Assembly (NCBI GenBank): GCA_018716625.1
Contig: DVJQ01000021.1
Coordinates: forward strand, 1-55,549
DNA from: Candidatus Galligastranaerophilus intestinavium
GTDB lineage: Bacteria; Cyanobacteriota; Vampirovibrionia; Gastranaerophilales; Gastranaerophilaceae
DNA: 55,549 nt
Reading direction: 5' to 3'
Under the pieces are notes generated by a model. The model worked only from the letters and a program-made list of their open reading frames with translations, was not told the DNA's origin and searched no databases. A program made the translations under genes and the position numbers. How positions within the stretch are numbered: position 1 is the stretch's first letter; each line of letters starts with the position of its first letter. Shown here piece after piece: positions 33,682 to 43,542 of the stretch.

Positions 33682-34174
33682 AAATTTCCTCTGCAATTTC
33701 TTTTACGTTTTTGTTGTTAACAGTTATTTTTTCGCCCGAGTTTTCGTATAATTTTTTTCTTTTTGATAAAATTTCCTCTATGCTTCTTTTGGGGTCGGGC
33801 GTGTTCAAAAGCGGCCTGTGTTTTTGATTTTTTATTCTTTCATATATTGTATCAGTACTTGCCTCAAGATAGAAAACATATCCTAGGGTTTGTAAAATTT
33901 TAATGTTTTCATCTTTTAAAACTATTCCTCCTCCGGTTGAGAGCACAAAAGCTTCCTGTATATTGAGTTTTTTAAGCTCTAATGTTTCGATTTGTCTGAA
34001 ATATTCTTCACCCTTTTGTTTAAAAATGTCTGATATTTTGCCGTAATTTTTCTCAATAGTTTCATCCAGATCTATAAAATTGCAATTCATAATAGTTGCA
34101 AGCTCTTTTCCGACAGTTGTTTTGCCTGCTCCCATCATGCCTGTTAAAATGATATTTTTATATTTTTTTTGCAT
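33662..34174 (-). CDS. aroK: Shikimate kinase
   Basis: 170 residues. The P-loop is LTGMMGAGKTTVGKELA, the shikimate-binding aspartate is in FIDLDETIE, then EEYFRQIETLEL, LSTGGGIVLKDEN and the lid/arginine region RPLLNTPDPKRS. It phosphorylates shikimate to shikimate 3-phosphate. Overlaps of 17 bases with aroC and 20 bases with aroB indicate translational coupling. Confidence 0.95.
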   Translation of the reverse strand: MQKKYKNIILTGMMGAGKTTVGKELATIMNCNFIDLDETIEKNYGKISDIFKQKGEEYFRQIETLELKKLNIQEAFVLSTGGGIVLKDENIKILQTLGYVFYLEASTDTIYERIKNQKHRPLLNTPDPKRSIEEILSKRKKLYENSGEKITVNNKNVKEIAEEIYERIVR

Positions 34175-35264
34175 TGTTTTTAAAATTTTTCATAACTTCT
34201 TCGTAACTGTCGCTGCCGAATTTTTCAAAAAAAGCATTTAGCACAACTATTGCACACATATTTTTTACTACAACTCCGCAAGCATCCAGCGCACAGGTGT
34301 CTGCGCGCTCGAAATGTGCGCTTGTTTGTTCCTTTGTGTTTATATTTATGGAGTTGAGGGCTTTTTTCATTGTCGGTATGGGCTTCATTGCGGCAGTAAT
34401 GACAATGTCTTCTCCGTTTGTCATACCGCCTTCTATCCCGCCTGCGTTGTTTGTTTTTCTTAAAATTCTCTCATTTTCATCTAAAAATATTTCATCATGA
34501 ACCAATGAGCCGAATCTGTCTGCACATTGTGAGCCAAGACCTATTTCAACGCTTTTTATTGCGGGAACGCTCATAACAGCCCCTGCCAGTTTCCCGTCAA
34601 GCCTTCTGTCCCAATGCATACAGCTGCCTAGTCCTATTGGAAGGTTTTTTATTGTTATTTTAACCCTGCCGCCTAAACTTTCGCCTGATTCTTGAGCCTC
34701 TTTGATTTTTGCTTCAAATTTTTCAGGTTCAATCTCGCCTCCAAGTGATACAACTTGTGAAGTCAGTTCAATGTCAAAGTTTTTCAGTATACTTTGACAA
34801 ATCGCCCCGACGGCGCAACGAGTGGCGGTTTCTCTGGCACTTGAGCGCTCAAGTATATTTCTTATATCTTTTTGATTGTATTTTATGGCACCTGCAAAAT
34901 CAGCATGCCCGGGGCGTACGCGCTCAATTTCTTTTGATTTTAAAAATTGTTTTTCATCTTCGCTTAAATCTTCGAGATTTATTTTTTCCGTACTCATCGG
35001 CAAAAGCCAGTTTTTATGGTCTATATTTTGAATTTCAATGCAAATGGGTGCGCCTGTTGTTTTTGAAAATCTTACTCCCGAGTTAAATGTTACTTTGTCG
35101 GTTTCTATTTTCATTCTTCCTCCGCGACCTAATCCGCCCTGACGAGCCCTTAGCTCGGAATTTATGAAATCAAAATCTAATTCAAAATTAGCTCCGATAC
35201 CGTCTATTATTGCATTTAGGCACTTGCCATGTGATTCTCCGGAAGTTAGAAAACGAAGTGACAT
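34158..35264 (-). CDS. aroC: Chorismate synthase
   Basis: 368 residues. Signatures visible are LTSGESHGKCLNAIIDG, ELRARQGGLGRGGRM, RPGHADFAGAIKYNQ, ARETATRCAVGAI and GGIEGGMTNGEDIV. It makes chorismate from EPSP using reduced flavin. It has an AAGGAG Shine-Dalgarno and follows the Nif3-like gene by 10 bases. With aroF, aroB and aroK it covers four pathway steps in this window. aroD, aroE and aroA are not present. Confidence 0.97.
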   Translation of the reverse strand: MSLRFLTSGESHGKCLNAIIDGIGANFELDFDFINSELRARQGGLGRGGRMKIETDKVTFNSGVRFSKTTGAPICIEIQNIDHKNWLLPMSTEKINLEDLSEDEKQFLKSKEIERVRPGHADFAGAIKYNQKDIRNILERSSARETATRCAVGAICQSILKNFDIELTSQVVSLGGEIEPEKFEAKIKEAQESGESLGGRVKITIKNLPIGLGSCMHWDRRLDGKLAGAVMSVPAIKSVEIGLGSQCADRFGSLVHDEIFLDENERILRKTNNAGGIEGGMTNGEDIVITAAMKPIPTMKKALNSININTKEQTSAHFERADTCALDACGVVVKNMCAIVVLNAFFEKFGSDSYEEVMKNFKNNAKKI

Positions 35265-35274
35265 TTTATTCTCC

Positions 35275-36012
35275 TTAAATATAAGTCCAAGGTATTTGTT
35301 CGCGTGCGATTATGGTTTCAACACCTGCTTTTGCAATAAGCCCCTGAATTAAAGGCAGGACCGGAAGTTCCGATTCAAAATGCCCGATATCGGCTACCGC
35401 AAAGCCTTCTACCTCAAGTGCGGCGTGAAATTTTATGTCGCCGGTTATATATAAATCAATGTCGTAGTCATTCAGTGTTTCAATGTATGAGCCGCCCGCG
35501 CCTGCACAAATTGCAACGTTTCTGACTGTTTGTATATTGTTTGGGTTGATAAGTTTAATTCTTTGTGAATCAAGCGATTGTTTTACGCCTAAAATGAACT
35601 CATCAAGCGCTATTTCATCTTTAAGGTGTGAAATTTTAATGTAATCGTTAACGGTAATAAGATTTTTTAACCCTAAAACCCCGCAAAGTGCATCTGTTGT
35701 TGAGCCGTAGGTTTTATCAAGATTTGTGTGCGCGCTGTATACACAAATATTGTGTTTTATTGCTTGTATTAAAATATTGTTGTCGATTTTATTCAGTTTG
35801 TGAAAAATTGGCGGATGATGTGTAACAATTAAGTCGCAATCATTTGTTATTGCTTGCTCCAGAACATCTTTTGTAAAAGAAAGAGCGACAAGTACTCTGT
35901 TTGTATAGTCGTGGTGTAAATTTATTTGCCAGCCTGTATTGTCCCAGCTTTCAGCTAAATCGGGCGAGGCGTATCTTTCTATTTTTGAAATAATTTCATC
36001 TGTTTTAATCAT
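35275..36012 (-). CDS. Nif3-like dinuclear metal-centre protein
   Basis: 245 residues of the NIF3/YqfO/YbgI family. Blocks are LAESWDNTGWQI, CDLIVTHHPPIFHKL, VYSAHTNLDKTYGSTTDAL, AICAGAGGSYIETL and the C-terminal DIGHFESE with its histidine. It lacks the PII-like insert of the long forms. The cellular function of the family is unsettled. A GGAG Shine-Dalgarno selects the ATG at 36012, which overlaps the coaBC end by 8 bases. Confidence 0.9.
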   Translation of the reverse strand: MIKTDEIISKIERYASPDLAESWDNTGWQINLHHDYTNRVLVALSFTKDVLEQAITNDCDLIVTHHPPIFHKLNKIDNNILIQAIKHNICVYSAHTNLDKTYGSTTDALCGVLGLKNLITVNDYIKISHLKDEIALDEFILGVKQSLDSQRIKLINPNNIQTVRNVAICAGAGGSYIETLNDYDIDLYITGDIKFHAALEVEGFAVADIGHFESELPVLPLIQGLIAKAGVETIIAREQIPWTYI

Positions 36013-37168
36013 ATAAAATCTCCAAAATTGCACGTGCTATATTTATTTTACTCGTTTTTTCGATTTTTTTTACATTTAATGAATCGTCAATAATCCAAAC
36101 TTCGCTTTCATTTGTTCCAAGGGCTGTTTTTACTTCGTTTGCAATAATTATATCGCAACCTTTGTCTTTTATTTTTTTCTTTGCGTTTTTAACTGCATTT
36201 TCACTTGAAAGACAAAATCCAATTGCCTTTTGGCTTTGTGATTTTTCTTTGCACATTGTTTTTAAAATATCAGGATTTTTAACAAGCTCTATCGTTAAGT
36301 TTTCCCCTGCCTGCTCTTTTGAAATTTTTGTATTTGAATAATTTTTTACACGATAATCGCTCACCGCAGCCGCCATAATAAGATAGTCTGCATTGTTTTC
36401 AATAAACTCTTTTCTTGTCGCATTAAGCATTGAAATTGTATCTTGTGCAATGACAACCTTGTAAGGCTTTTGCAGTTCTTGTGTAGATATAAGCACAACT
36501 CGGGCACCCAGTTCGTGCGCGCGATCTGCAAGTGCTCTGCCCATTTTGCCTGACGATGCGTTTGAGATAAATCTTACAGGGTCAATTGCCTCTCTTGTCC
36601 CGCCTGAAGTTATTATTATTTTTTTTCCTTTAAGAGGTTTTTTGCACTCTATTGCTTCAAAAATTTTTTTAAGTTCGCAAAGTCTGCCTTTGTTTTCTGT
36701 TCCGCAAGCTAAAAAACCATACTCGGGCTCAAGAATTTTGCAGCCTGCATTTTTAAGAGTTTCAAGGTTTTTTTGCACAAAAGGATTTTCCCACATGCCG
36801 CAATTCATAGCAGGGGCGAGTATTATCGGTTTCTTTTCCCCTATATATGCGCAAAAAACGGAACTTAGCAGGTTGTCGCAAATTCCGTTTGCAATTTTTG
36901 ATAAAGTATTTGCGCTCAAAGGTGCAATTATAAAAGCATCTGCCCAGCTGCACAGGCTTATGTGTTGAGTGTTGTCGCGCGGGCAAAACTGTTGCTCATA
37001 AACCCTGTTAGAGCTAAGTGTTTCAAGCGTTAGAGGTGTAACAAAATTTTTAGCCTCAGGGGTCATTACGACTTTTACATCGTAATTTGCCTTTTTAAAC
37101 ATTCTTATAAGTTCTGGAATTTTATATGCTGCTATTGAAGATGTTATGCCAATTAAGATATTTTTCAT
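36005..37168 (-). CDS. coaBC: Bifunctional phosphopantothenoylcysteine decarboxylase/synthetase
   Basis: 387 residues. The N-terminal CoaC flavoprotein half has GITSSIAAYKIPELIRMF, the active-site histidine in NTQHISLCSWAD, IIAPLSANTLSKIANG and LAPAMNCGMW. The CoaB half has IITSGGTREAIDPVRFISN, SSGKMGRALAD and MAAAVSDYRVK. It makes 4'-phosphopantetheine for coenzyme A. It overlaps gmk by 4 bases (ATGA). In many bacteria rpoZ lies between gmk and coaBC, and it is absent here. Confidence 0.96.
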   Translation of the reverse strand: MKNILIGITSSIAAYKIPELIRMFKKANYDVKVVMTPEAKNFVTPLTLETLSSNRVYEQQFCPRDNTQHISLCSWADAFIIAPLSANTLSKIANGICDNLLSSVFCAYIGEKKPIILAPAMNCGMWENPFVQKNLETLKNAGCKILEPEYGFLACGTENKGRLCELKKIFEAIECKKPLKGKKIIITSGGTREAIDPVRFISNASSGKMGRALADRAHELGARVVLISTQELQKPYKVVIAQDTISMLNATRKEFIENNADYLIMAAAVSDYRVKNYSNTKISKEQAGENLTIELVKNPDILKTMCKEKSQSQKAIGFCLSSENAVKNAKKKIKDKGCDIIIANEVKTALGTNESEVWIIDDSLNVKKIEKTSKINIARAILEILYD

Positions 37169-37737
37169 AACATCCTTTCTTTTTGGTAAATTTCATCTAA
37201 CTCTTTAAATGCTTTGTCTACTTTGTCGTTTACAATTGTGTATTTATAATTTTTTGTTTCACTGAGCTCTGACTTAACGACCTCAAGGCGCTTTAAAATG
37301 GCTTCTTCGCACTCTGTTTTTCTTCCTCTCAGGCGTTTTTCAAGTTCTTCCATATTTGGCGGAGTAATAAAAATCGAAACACAGTACGGGTATTGCTCCA
37401 TTACCTTTTTTGCACCCTGAACTTCAATTTCAAGCAATACATCAACCCCCTTGTTTAGGGAATTTAATACAAAATCTTTCCTTGTTCCATAGTAGTTTCC
37501 TGAGTATTGTGCCCATTCAAGAAAATTGTCTTGTTTAATTTCTTTTTCAAATTCTTCTTTTGAAATAAAAAAATAATTTACCCCGTCAACTTCTCCTGCC
37601 CTTGGTGCTCGAGTTGTTGCCGAGATTGAATATATTATGTCACCCTTATTTTTTTCAAAAAATTTCTTTAGTACAGTCCCTTTGCCAACGCCTGAGGGAC
37701 CCGTTAAAACATATAATTTTGCCTTGTGTTCTTTCAT
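37165..37737 (-). CDS. gmk: Guanylate kinase
   Basis: 190 residues. The P-loop is VLTGPSGVGKGTVLKKF, then SISATTRAPRAGEVDGVNYFF, LEWAQYSGNYYGT, LLEIEVQGAKKV and IFITPPNMEELEKRLRGR. It converts GMP to GDP. It heads the coaBC/aro run. A TATAAT lies 7 bases before the ATG and there is no Shine-Dalgarno, so the operon's first gene is probably translated from a leaderless mRNA. Confidence 0.96.
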   Translation of the reverse strand: MKEHKAKLYVLTGPSGVGKGTVLKKFFEKNKGDIIYSISATTRAPRAGEVDGVNYFFISKEEFEKEIKQDNFLEWAQYSGNYYGTRKDFVLNSLNKGVDVLLEIEVQGAKKVMEQYPYCVSIFITPPNMEELEKRLRGRKTECEEAILKRLEVVKSELSETKNYKYTIVNDKVDKAFKELDEIYQKERML

Positions 37738-37744
37738 AGGGGCT

Positions 37745-37750
37745 ATTATA
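37745..37750 (-). promoter_or_regulatory. -10 box 7 nt before the gmk ATG (leaderless-type)
   Basis: TATAAT, then A-G-C-C-C-C-T, then ATG on the minus strand. It lies just past the EF-hand gene's terminator. Confidence 0.5.
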
Positions 37751-37792
37751 CAACAGTTTTAAACAGAAAAAAAGCATATAAATTTTAAAACT

Positions 37793-37829
37793 AAAAAACC
37801 GTCAGTACCTTTTGTTGTTGACGGTTTTT
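37793..37829 (-). terminator. Intrinsic terminator after the EF-hand protein gene
   Basis: Stem AAAAACCGTCA/TGACGGTTTTT with a 14-base loop. On the minus strand it continues into a T-rich stretch. It lies 9 bases past the stop. Confidence 0.85.
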
Positions 37830-37837
37830 GGTTGTTT

Positions 37838-38494
37838 TTACAGAAAATCTTGAAATTCTCTGATGTTTCTTTGGAATTTTTCGCTGGTATAATCGGCCCC
37901 TATTGCCTGATAGCTCAATTTGCCATCAACAGAGCCGTCTATATTATCAAGTGCGGCATAAAATCCTTGCAGCTCATTTTTTTCAAGAACTCCATCACCA
38001 TCTACATCAATACCTTGAAATATTTCATTTACATATTGAGCTGCTGCTTCATATTCTTCTTCGCTTGCTTCTTTAAGGTTTGGATCGTTTAATTGTGCTG
38101 CTTTATATTCTTCAAGACTTATTCCTTCTTGCCCGTCGGTTTCCCAAGCATCCATATCTCCTTGTGCAAGTTTGCCTGTCTGTTCTGCATAAGCAGGTAT
38201 AAATGTTTCAGCGTCTGATATGTCGTATTCTCCTTCCATAAAGTCAAAGCTTTCGCCTGCTTCTTTTACGCCTTCTAAATAATCAAGCTCTGATTGCAGA
38301 TATTGAGTTTCTAAGTTACTCAGGCGTTGTTGGAGCTCACTTTTTTTTGATTGTGTCAACTCTCCTTGCATTTCTTGTGAAATTCCATCAAGTTGACTTT
38401 CAATATTTGTAAGTGCATCTGAAAATTTTGTAACATTTTGCCCATGGCTATTAAGCCAAGTCTGCATTTGGGAATGAATACCATTTGTTGACAT
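37838..38494 (-). CDS. EF-hand protein with coiled-coil N-terminus
   Basis: 218 residues. Residues 20-85 are helical and Gln/Glu/Leu-rich (probable coiled coil). The C-terminal half carries a canonical EF-hand loop, D-V-D-G-D-G-V-L-E-K-N-E (about 165-176), a second irregular loop with N-I-D-G-S-V-D-G-K-L, and a weaker one with E-T-D-G-Q-E-G-I-S-L-E-E near 130. Calcium binding is likely for the canonical loop. There is no signal peptide or membrane segment. AGAGGAAG Shine-Dalgarno, monocistronic between two terminators. Family not recognised. Confidence 0.78.
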   Translation of the reverse strand: MSTNGIHSQMQTWLNSHGQNVTKFSDALTNIESQLDGISQEMQGELTQSKKSELQQRLSNLETQYLQSELDYLEGVKEAGESFDFMEGEYDISDAETFIPAYAEQTGKLAQGDMDAWETDGQEGISLEEYKAAQLNDPNLKEASEEEYEAAAQYVNEIFQGIDVDGDGVLEKNELQGFYAALDNIDGSVDGKLSYQAIGADYTSEKFQRNIREFQDFL

Positions 38495-38583
38495 AAAAAC
38501 TTCCTCTGTCTTATAAATTTATCCTTAAATTAATAAAAAAGAGTTTTGTTTGGAAATTGACAGTTTGTAAACAAATGTAAAAA

Positions 38584-38606
38584 ACGGACTCATTTTTTGA
38601 GTCCGT
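38584..38606 (-). terminator. Intrinsic terminator after rpoD
   Basis: Stem ACGGACTCA/TGAGTCCGT with a 5-base loop, continued by T's on the minus strand. It ends the dgt-dnaG-rpoD run. Confidence 0.85.
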
Positions 38607-38614
38607 TTGTAAGT

Positions 38615-39688
38615 TTAAACTTCGATATATTCTTTTAGTCTTTTTGAGCGGTTGGGATGTCTTAGTTTTCTCAGAGCTTTTGCTTCAATTTGTCTGATAC
38701 GTTCACGAGTAACACCAAAGAGCTGGCCGACTTCTTCCAGAGTTCTTTGTCTGCCGTCATCCATACCAAAGCGCAGTCTTAAAACATCGCGCTCTCTTGC
38801 AGAAAGACTTCCTAAAACTTCTGCCAAATCTTCTCTTAGAAGCTCATGTGCAACAGTTTTAACAGGAGCATCCGCGTCTTTATCTTCAATGAAATCACCA
38901 AGACGAGAGTCTTCTTCTTTACCTATAGGGGTTTCAAGAGATAAAGGTTCTTGGGCAACTTTTATAATTTCTCTTAATTTGTTAATTGAAATTCCCATTT
39001 CAACCGATAATTCTTCCTCGGTTGGTTTTCTTGCAAGTTCTTGAGCAAGTTTTCTTGTAACTTTTTTAAGCTTGTTAATTGTTTCTACCATATGAACAGG
39101 GATTCTTATGGTTCTTGCCTGATCTGCAATTGCGCGGGTTATGGCTTGTCTTATCCACCATGTTGCATATGTTGAAAACTTGTAACCTCTTTCATGGTCA
39201 AATTTTTCCGCAGCGCGAATAAGTCCCAAATTGCCCTCCTGAATCAAGTCCAAAAAGAGCATGCCGCGTCCTACATATTTTTTTGCAATGGAAACAACAA
39301 GTCTTAAATTAGCTTGCACAAGTTTCCTTTTTGCAACAACACCGGGAGCGCCGCCTGCAACAATTTTTCTTGCAAGGTCAATTTCTTCATCTGCTGTTAA
39401 AAGTTTAATTCTGCCTATTTCTCTTAAATACATTCTGACGGGATCATCAACAGAAATTCCGCGAGGCGGTGTTATATCGCCCTCTTGAGAGTCCTCATCT
39501 TCGTCTTTTTCAAAAAAACCGCCCGATATTCCGCTCTCAAGCTGACCTATTCCATGGCTGCCGATAATATTGCTTATGTTATCCGTTTCAAGTCCGGTTG
39601 AGTCAAAATAACCGTCGTCGCCCATTAAATCCGTATTTTTATCAACTACGCTTATAACTGAATCATCGGAATTTCTTTTTCTGCTCAT
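38615..39688 (-). CDS. rpoD: Primary sigma factor RpoD (sigma-70)
   Basis: 357 residues. Region 1.2 is [16 protein letters not shown], region 2 has [40 protein letters not shown] and the -10 recognition helix [17 protein letters not shown]. Region 3 follows, and region 4 has [19 protein letters not shown] and the -35 helix [20 protein letters not shown]. The long acidic region 1.1 is reduced to about 75 residues rich in Asp, Ser and Gly. It shares one base with the dnaG stop, the classical macromolecular-synthesis linkage. Its own -10/-35 specificity fits the TATAAT-type boxes seen across the window. Confidence 0.97.
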   Translation of the reverse strand: MSRKRNSDDSVISVVDKNTDLMGDDGYFDSTGLETDNISNIIGSHGIGQLESGISGGFFEKDEDEDSQEGDITPPRGISVDDPVRMYLREIGRIKLLTADEEIDLARKIVAGGAPGVVAKRKLVQANLRLVVSIAKKYVGRGMLFLDLIQEGNLGLIRAAEKFDHERGYKFSTYATWWIRQAITRAIADQARTIRIPVHMVETINKLKKVTRKLAQELARKPTEEELSVEMGISINKLREIIKVAQEPLSLETPIGKEEDSRLGDFIEDKDADAPVKTVAHELLREDLAEVLGSLSARERDVLRLRFGMDDGRQRTLEEVGQLFGVTRERIRQIEAKALRKLRHPNRSKRLKEYIEV

Positions 39689-41568
39689 TAAAATGTCTCC
39701 ATTCTGTTTGCTTCAAACTGTTGGAAAAGCAGCTCTCGCTTTTCGCTTTCACTAAGTGTACTGTCTTTAATTTTTTGTTTTAGCTCATAGTTTCTAAGCT
39801 TTTCACTTATGCTGTTAAGCCTTTCAAAAATTTCATTAACGGCTTGTATATAATTTTCATAGTCAAGATTTTCATATTGTGCTGATGCAAAAATTTCATC
39901 TGATAATTTTTTTTGCATGTCTTTATTGTTGTAAAACTCGCAAAAAACTTTTTTTGCTAGTTCATCAATATTATTTATCTCACCAAGTGCTTTGTCAATG
40001 GCTGCAATAATGGCACAATTAGCCTCACTGTGAGCTTTATATGTGCTTATTGCATGAATGTAAAAATTCTTTTTTTCAGGAGTGTTTGCGACAAAAGCAA
40101 GTTTTATGAGATTGTTTTCCATAAGATTGTATCTTGTATTTAAGTCTTTTGAAGGGTATTTTGGTTGCGTTTTGGGAGTTGCAACTTCAAATTCTTCAAA
40201 AGATTCATTTTTATATTTTGATTTTTCTATTTGAGTTTTTAATATTTCTTCATCAAGATTTATTTTAAAAGAGATGTTTTTAATATATTCGGACAAAATT
40301 ACGGGATTTTGAATTTCTGATAAAATATCAGCTATTTGTTGTACTGTTATGCTTTTTTGTTGTGGAGTGGCGTCGTTTTTGAGTTCTTCAAGTGCTTTGT
40401 TTAGCCTGTAATCAAGGAATAATGGAGCATTTTTAATATGGTTCTTGTATTCTTGTGCACCAAATTCTCTTATAAATTCATCGGGATCTTTTCCTCCGAC
40501 TTGAGATACTACGCGAATTTCGCAAACAGAATCCGAGTTGTCACTGTAGCTGGAATCGTACTGTTTGATATCTCCAAGGCTTGAGAAAATATTTTTTATT
40601 ACCTCAGCACCTGCTTTTGTTGCTTTTTGACCGGCACTGTCAGAGTCAAATGCAAGATATATTTTTCTTGAGGGGCTATAGCGTGCTATGAGTTTGATGT
40701 GTTGCGGCGTAAGAGCTGTTCCGCAAGAGGCAACCGCATTTTGAACGCCTGCAACATGGGCTGATATAACATCAAAATATCCCTCCATAATAATAACGGA
40801 GTCCTCTTGTTTTATGTAGTCTTTTGCACGATTTAGTCCGAAAAGTACATTGCTTTTGTTGTATATGGATGAATCGGGCGAGTTTAGGTATTTTGGATTT
40901 TGCCCCTCCATTATTGCACGTGCTCCAAAGGCTATTGTATTTGAATTTACATCCATTATGGGAATAATAATGCGATTTTTAAATCTGTCTAAAAAATCTC
41001 CGTTTTTCTCGTACAAAAGTCCTGCTTTGTACATTTCGTCGTTTGTGTAGCCTTTTTCTCGCAAGTGCTCTTTTAGTTCAAAATTAGAATTTGGAGCAAG
41101 CCCAAGGAAAAATTTGCCTATTGCAACTTCACCTACTCCTCTTTTTTCAAGATATTCAAGTGCGCGCTCGTTTGCTAAAAGTTTTTTGTGATAGAACTTC
41201 GTAGCCTCATCCATGGCATTTAAAAGGCGCTCTTTTTCCTGTTTGTATTTTGATGAGGAATCCTTTGAACCTTTTGGAAGCTCAATGCCAAGTGCTGCTG
41301 CCTGTTCTGCTATTACTTCTTTAAAATCCTGATTGTTAATTTTCATCAAAAAGGCAATTACATCGCCTCCTTCACCACATCCGAAGCATTTGAAAATTTG
41401 CCTTGAGGGGGTAACAACAAATGAAGGTGTCTTTTCATTGTGAAAAGGGCATAAGCCGCTGTAGTTGTGACCTGATTTTTTTAAGACAACATACTTTGAA
41501 ATCACATCTACAATATCAAGACTGTTTTTAATTTGTTCTACTGCCTGACCGTATGTTATTTCTGACAT
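39688..41568 (-). CDS. dnaG: DNA primase
   Basis: 626 residues. The zinc-binding CHC2 domain has [18 protein letters not shown] and [11 protein letters not shown]. The RNA polymerase core has [16 protein letters not shown] and FGARAIMEG, and the TOPRIM motifs are [13 protein letters not shown] and [15 protein letters not shown]. The C-terminal 150 residues form the less conserved helicase-binding region. It synthesises primers for replication. It overlaps dgt by 13 bases and rpoD by one. Confidence 0.97.
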   Translation of the reverse strand: MSEITYGQAVEQIKNSLDIVDVISKYVVLKKSGHNYSGLCPFHNEKTPSFVVTPSRQIFKCFGCGEGGDVIAFLMKINNQDFKEVIAEQAAALGIELPKGSKDSSSKYKQEKERLLNAMDEATKFYHKKLLANERALEYLEKRGVGEVAIGKFFLGLAPNSNFELKEHLREKGYTNDEMYKAGLLYEKNGDFLDRFKNRIIIPIMDVNSNTIAFGARAIMEGQNPKYLNSPDSSIYNKSNVLFGLNRAKDYIKQEDSVIIMEGYFDVISAHVAGVQNAVASCGTALTPQHIKLIARYSPSRKIYLAFDSDSAGQKATKAGAEVIKNIFSSLGDIKQYDSSYSDNSDSVCEIRVVSQVGGKDPDEFIREFGAQEYKNHIKNAPLFLDYRLNKALEELKNDATPQQKSITVQQIADILSEIQNPVILSEYIKNISFKINLDEEILKTQIEKSKYKNESFEEFEVATPKTQPKYPSKDLNTRYNLMENNLIKLAFVANTPEKKNFYIHAISTYKAHSEANCAIIAAIDKALGEINNIDELAKKVFCEFYNNKDMQKKLSDEIFASAQYENLDYENYIQAVNEIFERLNSISEKLRNYELKQKIKDSTLSESEKRELLFQQFEANRMETF

Positions 41569-42506
41569 ATTCCCTTGTGTGCTGCAATGGCAAACTGGTC
41601 ACTCATGCCTGCGACATAGTCAATTGCTTCCTGCTCGCCGTAAAGATTTTTGTAATACTCAAACAATTCTGAAACTATTTTCTTTATTTTGCATTCTTCC
41701 TGTTTCGTTTTATCACTAAAATAAACATTTTTAAACATCCAAGTCCTCAAATTGTTTAAAAAGTTTACACAAGGTTCTGACATTTTTATCTCACTTTGTC
41801 CGACACTGTTTAAATACATATCTTTTATTACGGTATTTATTCTTTCAAATTTAGTTGTGCCGAAGTACTCTTGAAATTCTTTTGGTATATCACTTTCTTT
41901 TATTATGTCTTCTCTTATGGCATCTTCAATATCATGGTTTAAGTAAGCAATTCTATCAGCTATTTTTACAATTTGTCCTTCAAGTGTATAAGGTTTACCT
42001 ATTCCTGTATGATTTAAAATGCCATCAAGTGTTTCTTTTGTGAGGTTTAAACCTTCTATAACTTCTACAACTCTTACCCCGTGGACATTGTGCTTAAAAC
42101 CGTTTTTTGTTATTTTCATAAGGGCTTCTTCGCCGCTGTGTCCGAATGGCGCATGTCCTAAATCATGCCCCAGTGCTATTGCTTCGGTTAAATCTTCGTT
42201 TAAGTTTAATATGTTGGAAAGAGTTCTTGAGATTTGCGAAACTTCAAGGGTGTGTGTAAGTCGAGTTCTCAAGTGATCGTTTTTGGGCGTATAAAAAACC
42301 TGAGTCTTTCTTTTAAGCCGTCTGAATGCTTTAGAGTTTATAATTCTTTCTTTATCTATTTGGAATTCTGTTCTAAAGGGGTCGTCAAATTCTTCTGTTT
42401 TGTTTCTTCCTAAAGAATTCACAGATTTTTGAGCGTATTTTGAAAGCAACTCTTCTTTTTTACATAAAAGCTTTTTAATTTCATTCAAATCGTTAACTGA
42501 AGGCAT
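41556..42506 (-). CDS. dgt: dGTP triphosphohydrolase-like HD protein
   Basis: 316 residues. The HD metal site is intact: RLTHTLEVSQISRTL, AIALGHDLGHAPFGHSGE and, further on, IADRIAYLNHDIEDA. The DDPFRTEFQIDKERI and AFRRLKRKTQVF blocks are typical of the short Dgt form. It hydrolyses dGTP (or other dNTPs) to the nucleoside and triphosphate. It heads the dgt-dnaG-rpoD operon. A TAAAAT box lies 6 bases upstream of the ATG and there is no Shine-Dalgarno. Confidence 0.93.
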   Translation of the reverse strand: MPSVNDLNEIKKLLCKKEELLSKYAQKSVNSLGRNKTEEFDDPFRTEFQIDKERIINSKAFRRLKRKTQVFYTPKNDHLRTRLTHTLEVSQISRTLSNILNLNEDLTEAIALGHDLGHAPFGHSGEEALMKITKNGFKHNVHGVRVVEVIEGLNLTKETLDGILNHTGIGKPYTLEGQIVKIADRIAYLNHDIEDAIREDIIKESDIPKEFQEYFGTTKFERINTVIKDMYLNSVGQSEIKMSEPCVNFLNNLRTWMFKNVYFSDKTKQEECKIKKIVSELFEYYKNLYGEQEAIDYVAGMSDQFAIAAHKGICQK

Positions 42507-42512
42507 ATTGAA

Positions 42513-42518
42513 ATTTTA
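42513..42518 (-). promoter_or_regulatory. -10 box 6 nt before the dgt ATG (leaderless-type)
   Basis: TAAAAT, then T-T-C-A-A-T, then ATG on the minus strand, in the 73-base divergent gap to the HEAT-repeat gene. Confidence 0.45.
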
Positions 42519-42567
42519 ACATAAAATTTATAACTGCGTATTGTTTTTTAAAATTTCTCAACTATAC

Positions 42568-42573
42568 TATAGT
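42568..42573 (+). promoter_or_regulatory. -10 candidate 6 nt before the ATG at 42580
   Basis: TATAGT, then T-A-G-G-T-T, then ATG. An overlapping TATACT (42563-42568) is the alternative and would leave a leader of a few bases. Confidence 0.35.
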
Positions 42574-42579
42574 TAGGTT

Positions 42580-43542
42580 ATGATGTTGGGTTATTTGATG
42601 AGCGAGAAAAAGTTATCAAGTGATATCATCTTTGAAATTAAAGATGAGATTAAAAAATCTCAAGATAACTTTGAGTCGATTTTTTCAGTCCTTAAAACTC
42701 AATTTGAAAAAAATGAACTATGTGAAATTTATTCAAAACTTTTGGGGGAAATTAAGACCCCTAATTTTTTACAACGGTTAATAAAAGAAATTGATAAACT
42801 AAGGCATACTAAAAACTTGGATGACTTAATTGATTTTATAATGGATTGTGATAAAAAAGATTTTAGTGACATTTCAGAATATGTAAATTTAAAAGTACTA
42901 TGTATTAAAGCCATTTCTAACTTTAAAAATACAAAAGCTGTCCCTGTACTTTTGTATTGTTTGAATGATAAAAACGGGAATTATAAATTTCGTCTTGCTG
43001 CAGCAGAGGCGCTTGGTAAAATAGGTGATAAAAATGCTGTGGAATCTTTGATTGATGTTGTGTCCGATGAGAATGAAAAGTCGGTTTATTTGCGTGAATC
43101 TGCGGCTCTTGCACTTGGAATGATTGGTGACAAGCGTGCACTGGATGCATTTATCGGTATATTGGAAGCAAAAAAAAGCTTTTTAAACAAGTTTACTTTT
43201 CTAAAAGAGAGAATTATTGAAGCCTTAAATAAAATTGATTTTTCGGGGAACAGAAGAGCAATAAATGTCCTTAAAGAATCGCTTTACGATGAATCTCCAC
43301 AGGTTAGGATTAATGCTATGGAATCTATTATGAATTCAAATATTGATGAGGCAGCAGATTTAACATGGAAAATGCTCTACGATTCGGATAGTGAAGTCAG
43401 AAAAAATGCTGTAGTGGCATTTTATAATCTTGAAGGACGTGACGGGTTGATAAAATTACTTTCTGATGAAACAATTAATGTCGATTGCAAAGAAGAAGCG
43501 CAAAATATACTTCTTGAAGCAGAGGATGATGAAGATGAATAA
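42580..43542 (+). CDS. HEAT-repeat (PBS-lyase-type) protein
   Basis: 320 residues. The N-terminal 100 residues are helical without a known motif. Residues about 110-310 hold HEAT repeats of the E/F-type: KAVPVLLYCLNDKNGNY, RLAAAEALGKIGDKNAVESL, RESAALALGMIGDKRALDAF, PQVRINAMESI, SEVRKNAVVAFYNL. Such proteins are scaffolds or phycobilin-lyase relatives, and no lyase role is implied here. Alternative start ATGs lie 3 and 18 bases in. The 3' end overlaps queC by 8 bases. Confidence 0.85.
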   Translation: MMLGYLMSEKKLSSDIIFEIKDEIKKSQDNFESIFSVLKTQFEKNELCEIYSKLLGEIKTPNFLQRLIKEIDKLRHTKNLDDLIDFIMDCDKKDFSDISEYVNLKVLCIKAISNFKNTKAVPVLLYCLNDKNGNYKFRLAAAEALGKIGDKNAVESLIDVVSDENEKSVYLRESAALALGMIGDKRALDAFIGILEAKKSFLNKFTFLKERIIEALNKIDFSGNRRAINVLKESLYDESPQVRINAMESIMNSNIDEAADLTWKMLYDSDSEVRKNAVVAFYNLEGRDGLIKLLSDETINVDCKEEAQNILLEAEDDEDE

